Made by a program: the position numbers and the translations under genes
Part shown: piece by piece, positions 59,606-64,000 of the stretch
Layout: each line of letters opens with the position of its first letter
Position numbering within the stretch: position 1 is the stretch's first letter
From: Diospyros lotus
Lineage: Eukaryota; Streptophyta; Magnoliopsida; Ericales; Ebenaceae
DNA: 64,000 nt
Assembly (NCBI RefSeq): GCF_014633365.1
Contig: NC_068340.1
Span: 22,423,879-22,487,878 of the forward strand
Reading direction: 5' to 3'
Notes under the pieces: generated by a model
Database searches by the model: none
Told to the model about the DNA's origin: nothing
Seen by the model: the letters and a program-made list of their open reading frames with translations, nothing else

Positions 59606-61394
59606 AACAACGACAACATATCCAGCCTTTATCCCACTATGTGGGGTCGACTACATGAATTCTAGACTTCCATGTATTTCTGTCTTTTGTCATATCCTCA
59701 TTTAGATCTATATATTTCATATCAAATTTTAATGTCTCTCCCAAAGTCTTCTTGGGTCTACCTCTACCTCTTTTTGTGACTAATTATTCCATTTCATCAA
59801 CTCTCCTCACAGGAGCGTCTCTTAGTCTCCTTCTCACATGACCAAACCATTTTAGTCTAGTCTCTCTCATCTTCTCCTCGATTGGCACTACTCCTACCTT
59901 ATTACGAATAACTTCATTTCTAATTTTATCCTTTCTTGTATGTCCGCACATCCATCTTAACATCCTCATCTCCACTACACTCATCTTTTGCTCATGCTAG
60001 TATTTGACTGCCCAACATTCTGAGCCATACAGCAAAGCTGGTCTTATAGCTGTCCTATAAAATTTTCTTTTCAATTTTAATGGGATTTTACCATCACATA
60101 ACACCCCCGATGCATTTCTCCATTTTAGCCAACCTGCCTTAATTCTATGTGCAACATCCTCGTGGATTTCTCCATCTTTTTGAATCACTTATCCCAAATA
60201 TCGAAAATGGTCTTTTCTTTGTAAGATTTGGTCTTCTAATTTTATTATAACATCATCCACTCTTGCATTTTTACTAAATTTGCATTCCATATATTTTGTT
60301 TTCTTTTTACTTAATTTAAATCCCTTAGATTCTAAATTGTTTCTCCACAACTCAAGCTTAGTGTTCACTCCTTCTTTTGTTTCATCCACCAACACTATGT
60401 CGTCTGCAAATAGCATACACCATGGCACATCTGTCTGAATATCTTTAGTGAGTTCATCCATTACTAGGGCAAATAAGTATGGACTTAGTGCAGAACCTTG
60501 ATGCAGTCCTATTGTAGTTGTAAATGGTTCAGTATCCCCTCCGCATGTTCTGACCCTTGTCTCTACACCATGATACATGTCCTTAAGGGCTTGTATATAG
60601 GCTATTTTGACTCATTTCTTCTCTAAAACCCTCCATAATACTTCTCTAAGGACCATATCATAAGCCTTTTCTAGATCTATAAACACCATACGTAGGTCTT
60701 TCTGATGATCTCGATACCTTTCCATTAGACGCCTCAGTAAATATATAGCTTCCATTGTTGACCTACCAGGCATGAAACTAAACTGATTTTCTGACACCTT
60801 TGTTTCCTTTCTGAGCCTCTGCTCTATTACTCTCTCCCAGAGTTTCATGGTATGACTCATTAACTTAATTTCTCTATAATTTTCATAGTTTTGAACATCT
60901 CCTTTGTTCTTATATATAGGAACCAAAGTACTCTTCCTCCACTCATCTGGCATCTTTTTTGATTTAAGGATGGCGTTAAATAGTTGCGTTAGCCAGGAGA
61001 TGCCCTCTTCTCCCATGCATTTTCATGCTTCTATTGGTATATTATCTGGTCCCACTGCCTTATGATTTTTCATCTTTTTTAATGCTTGCCTTATTTCATT
61101 TGAACTTATGCGTCGATAGAATGTGTAGCTCACATTCCCTTCGGAGTTACTAAGATGTCCCAACCTAACTCTTGTGTCACCACCATCATTGAATAATTTT
61201 GTGAAATACTCATTCCATCTCTCCTTAATCGCTCCCTCATTTACTAAAACATTTTGATTGTCATCTTTTATGCATTTCACTTGATTTAAATCCCGTATTT
61301 TTCTTTCTCTTGCTTTAGCTAATTTATATATATCTCTTTCTCCATCTTTTGTATCAAGTCATTTATATAGATTCTCATATACTTTTGACCTTAT
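59606..61394 (-). mobile_element. 5'-truncated RTE-clade LINE (copy 2)
   Basis: Near-identical to positions 535-2310 of the first copy and in the same orientation, with the same CAA-repeat and tttatcccactatgtggggt tail at the left. It is more strongly 5'-truncated (ends near 61393, within the linker before RT). A likely target-site duplication CCATATATA is at 59597-59605 and 61403-61411, with a few extra bases at the 5' junction. It lies about 330 bp after the FUT stop codon, so it may be in or near the FUT 3' region. Confidence 0.88.
59784..61280 (-). pseudogene. LINE reverse transcriptase remnant, copy 2
   Basis: Minus-strand blocks: MKCIKDDNQNVLVNEGAIKE (from 61280), [60 protein letters not shown], and the active site as [14 protein letters not shown] near 60400. 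The C-terminal part has MRMLRWMCGHTRKDKIRNEV. Stops near 60612, 60188 and 59996 break the frame. Compared with copy 1 the catalytic box keeps alanine. Confidence 0.85.
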
Positions 61395-61559
61395 TTTTCA
61401 TTCCATATATATTAATTTAAAATGGAATGAAAAAAACATTTTGTTCCAAAGATTTTTATGTCTTTGTAAAATAATAAAGTCTCATAAAAGATTAAAATAA
61501 TAATTAAATTCATTTTTAAAACATTAATATTTATCGATTAAAATTCCCCCAATTTCTGT

Positions 61560-61686
61560 CTCTTGGTCCGAAGTCCAATCTCATCTTCATTTCTCTCTCT
61601 CTCTCTCTCTCTCTCTCTGCTGCTTGTGTTCTCTTTTGAGGATCAAGGTCTGATCCTCCAATTTCGCTGTTTTCAACTCAAAAAGG
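61560..61686 (+). promoter_or_regulatory. Possible 5' UTR exon with CT repeat
   Basis: A CT microsatellite (about 61591-61617) is followed by gctgcttgtgttctcttttg and ends caactcaaaaag|gtaatc, a good splice donor at 61687. This is a common form of plant 5' UTR first exon with a leader intron. No coding exon was found downstream within the window, so it stays a suggestion. Confidence 0.25.
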
Positions 61687-61798
61687 TAATCTATACATGA
61701 AATTCTTCGCAGGATTCATACATAGATATTTAAACGTATCATTTGTAGATTATATGTGTATCATAGCTTTCTACTTTTGTTAGAAATGGTTGTTGGGA

Positions 61799-62154
61799 TA
61801 GTGTTTGTAAATTAAGATATAAATTAAAAAAAAAAGATATGATATAAAAAATATTTTAGATTTTTGTCCTTTTTAATGTGTTTGTTAAATTTATTTGAGG
61901 ATCATTAAAAAAGAAGTTACGTAACTTTTTATCTGATTTTTTTCAAATATGCTTATCTTTTCTTCTTTCAAGATAAATATATTTTAGCCTTTACAAATAA
62001 GAAAAAATAATGTTTGTATCCTACAATGTATCCTAAAAAATTTAACAAACAGTTTAATAAAAATTTTGAAATATTTTTCAATCTTATCTTGATCATTTTA
62101 TATTTTGATTCGAAAAGCATTCTAACTTTATCTTACTCATTTTAACAAACTTTA
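61799..62154. mobile_element. MITE with TAGTGTTTGT-type inverted ends (copy 2)
   Basis: 356 bp, starting TAGTGTTTGTAAATTAA and ending TTTTAACAAACTTTA. It matches the MITE at 28491-28857 throughout in the same orientation but with many base changes, so the two insertions are old. Non-coding. Confidence 0.65.
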
Positions 62155-63085
62155 CCTAGCTAGATTAATTGCAGTTTGCTAAACCTTCCTGAGCAATGCA
62201 AATAATTGATTTTGTCTCTGCTCACGCACGTTTCTTGGTTGATCTAAACTTTTCTCTCTTTTTGTTTTTTCTTTGAGTTACTTTGCAAACGCAAGTAGTT
62301 AGAGGAATTGCTCTAGTGTTTCTAGAATTGCCCTTCAATGCTTAAGTTAAATCAAATAGAGTCTGTGAAAGGCGAAATAGAATAGAACATCTTATTGTTA
62401 TTAAAATTATTCTTATACATCCATTTCACATAAGTCACCCCTTATTTTTTTGTTACTTTACATAACCCTTGGTTGATGTGAAAAGTGTTTTACTCCTGCC
62501 CTCATCGGGGCTCCCTTACTTTCGAAATTTAAAATTTGAACAAAGAAAGTAAAGAGTTTTGAGGTTAACCTTTTCCCTACCTAAACCTTGGTACATTCAA
62601 TTATTACCGCTCCTAATTTTAAATTCTACAATTACGGCTATATTCTCCCATAAGTCTCATTATTGTTAACTATTTTAATGCTACCCAATCATGTTCTTCT
62701 TTATGTTTTCCTTCGCATGCACGTCTCCACTGCATTTGCTGACGCCTTTGTCTTCTGCATTTACCTATGCATACTTATATTAAGGGCATTGTTTTTTTTT
62801 CCTTCATTCTCACTTTCGCCTTTTCTCATCAATCCATCTGTTTCGCTCCTACACCCAGACTTTATGCAATTCAATCAATGGCATCTTTCAAAGCTTTACC
62901 CACCTTTCTTTATATGATAGATTTTTCTAGTCACTTGGCTAATTCTACTGCTTCTCACTCTCTTTCTTAGGAAGAACACCAAAAATTTATCTTTAACTAC
63001 TACATTCTTTCTAGGTGGGTAGTTAACTTTAATTCTACACATCACCTTGCAGCCTAATTGAAGCAAAGATGTGTTCGTTCTTGTC
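62155..63085. other. Spacer, nothing recognised
   Basis: About 0.9 kb without recognisable coding sequence. Open frames at 62663-62970 are short, overlapping and show no known motif. Confidence 0.4.
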
Positions 63086-64000
63086 AACATTCGAAATCAG
63101 TCGACTGTGATTCGTAGGTCCGCAATGAGATAATGAGCACAAATGCAAAGAGGTGGAACAAATGATAAGATATACATGGGAAGTTTTTACATGATTCGGT
63201 CAGAATGATGCCTACTCTACAACTATTCTCTGATTATTCCAGCACAGTAACAATATATGATTGTTGTTCATCCCCCCTTTTACAATGGTGTTCTTGACCC
63301 CTATTTTATAGTATGGGGTGTTTACAATTTTCACAAAATCCATAAATGGAAGGATAATGTCATGGGGGACAAAGTGTCCTTATCAATTCTATAAAATTGA
63401 GAGTGAGTTCCATATTACCAGGGATCTGGTTTGTCTCAGATAAAGTAGGTGGGTCCCTGCCTCTGATTGTTTCGCGGTCTTTATTGTTATGCGAACTAAA
63501 CAATTAGGCCAACGAGCTGAAAGTATCGCTGAGAGCTCACTTAGTTAAGCTAGCGAGCTGGGAGCATCGTTGGGAGCTCGCTCGATTCTGTGATCTGAGC
63601 TCGGGTCTCAGCGACGTATGATCTTATTATAATGAGCTCGACCTTGGGCTTATTGGGCTTCAGGAGATTGGGTCGGCCTACTGGGTCAATCTCAACCCAC
63701 AAGAGGTGGACTGGGAAATACCCATAATAGTTCCATTGTGCCTTTGAATATGGTTTATGCCTTCCTCGGCCAGAGGTACTAAATATTCTTTAGTTCTACG
63801 ATTTATACATATCTTAGCTTTCCCGCAACACCTAGAGATATCTTTTTGCCTTTCTTATGCTATGTTATGAAGTTGGAGTTAAGCCCCACCCCAACTTATT
63901 CTACTACTTCTTCATTACCTGCAACAATGGCTGGTACGCTTTCTCACCTCACTATAAACTAATTCCTTCGACTAAAGGTGAGAAGCATACCAGTAAGAGC
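63086..64000 (-). mobile_element. Probable LTR fragment running off the window
   Basis: The base composition changes here, and the minus strand has a promoter-like ccatactataaaatagggg at about 63316-63297. Several short direct repeats with gagctcgct/gagctggga occur between 63510 and 63600. This pattern resembles the LTR of a plant gypsy-type element. No PBS, coding sequence or duplicate is visible, and the right end is outside the window. Confidence 0.35.

Noticed and set aside
1..64000. tRNA, rRNA, CRISPR or bacterial-type operons
   Set aside because: Met-tRNA-like stretches (TGGTATCAGAGC) are retroelement primer-binding sites; no cloverleaf, rRNA or spaced repeat array was seen.

Overview
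The window is nuclear DNA of a flowering plant, most likely a woody eudicot. Evidence: GT-AG introns up to 8 kb, a chloroplast-targeted Rubisco methyltransferase, a GT37 cell-wall fucosyltransferase, a PHO1-type phosphate exporter gene and an organellar ribosomal protein gene, all set among Ty1/copia, RTE-type LINE, TRIM and MITE repeats. I saw no bacterial operon, CRISPR array, rRNA or tRNA gene. The species cannot be fixed from the sequence alone.

Layout. 1-6149 is a stack of nested retroelements: a copia LTR and a 5'-truncated LINE inside a decayed copia element, which abuts an opposite-strand copia, which itself interrupts a TRIM. 6964-23590 (+) holds nine kinase-domain exons of a VIK/ILK-type Raf-like kinase. 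Its 8.3-kb second intron is full of decayed copia pieces and contains a 1.8-kb LTR element that carries a piece of a CTR1-like kinase gene. 24589-28057 (-) is a complete six-exon Rubisco large-subunit methyltransferase gene. 28.1-33.1 kb is AT-rich spacer with one MITE and short local repeats. 33091-33558 (-) is a small GCK-domain gene. 34665-49249 (-) is a 13-exon PHO1-family gene that is clearly dead: two young copia elements sit in or at the end of its first exon, and other exons carry stops and frameshifts. 51385-55462 (-) is a three-exon bL32 ribosomal protein gene. 57715-59276 (+) is the large catalytic exon of a fucosyltransferase. 59606-61394 is a second, near-identical copy of the LINE. 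The right end holds a second copy of the MITE and a probable LTR fragment.

The genes are unrelated housekeeping or transport genes, each with its own promoter, and no pathway cluster is apparent. The history of the window is mainly one of retroelement insertion. Six insertions or element ends show clear supporting structure (target-site duplications, paired LTRs, primer-binding sites). The most unusual items are the LTR element that captured a CTR1-like kinase fragment, a complete 299-bp TRIM with 92-bp LTRs, and the PHO1 pseudogene hit twice within about 250 bp of the same exon.
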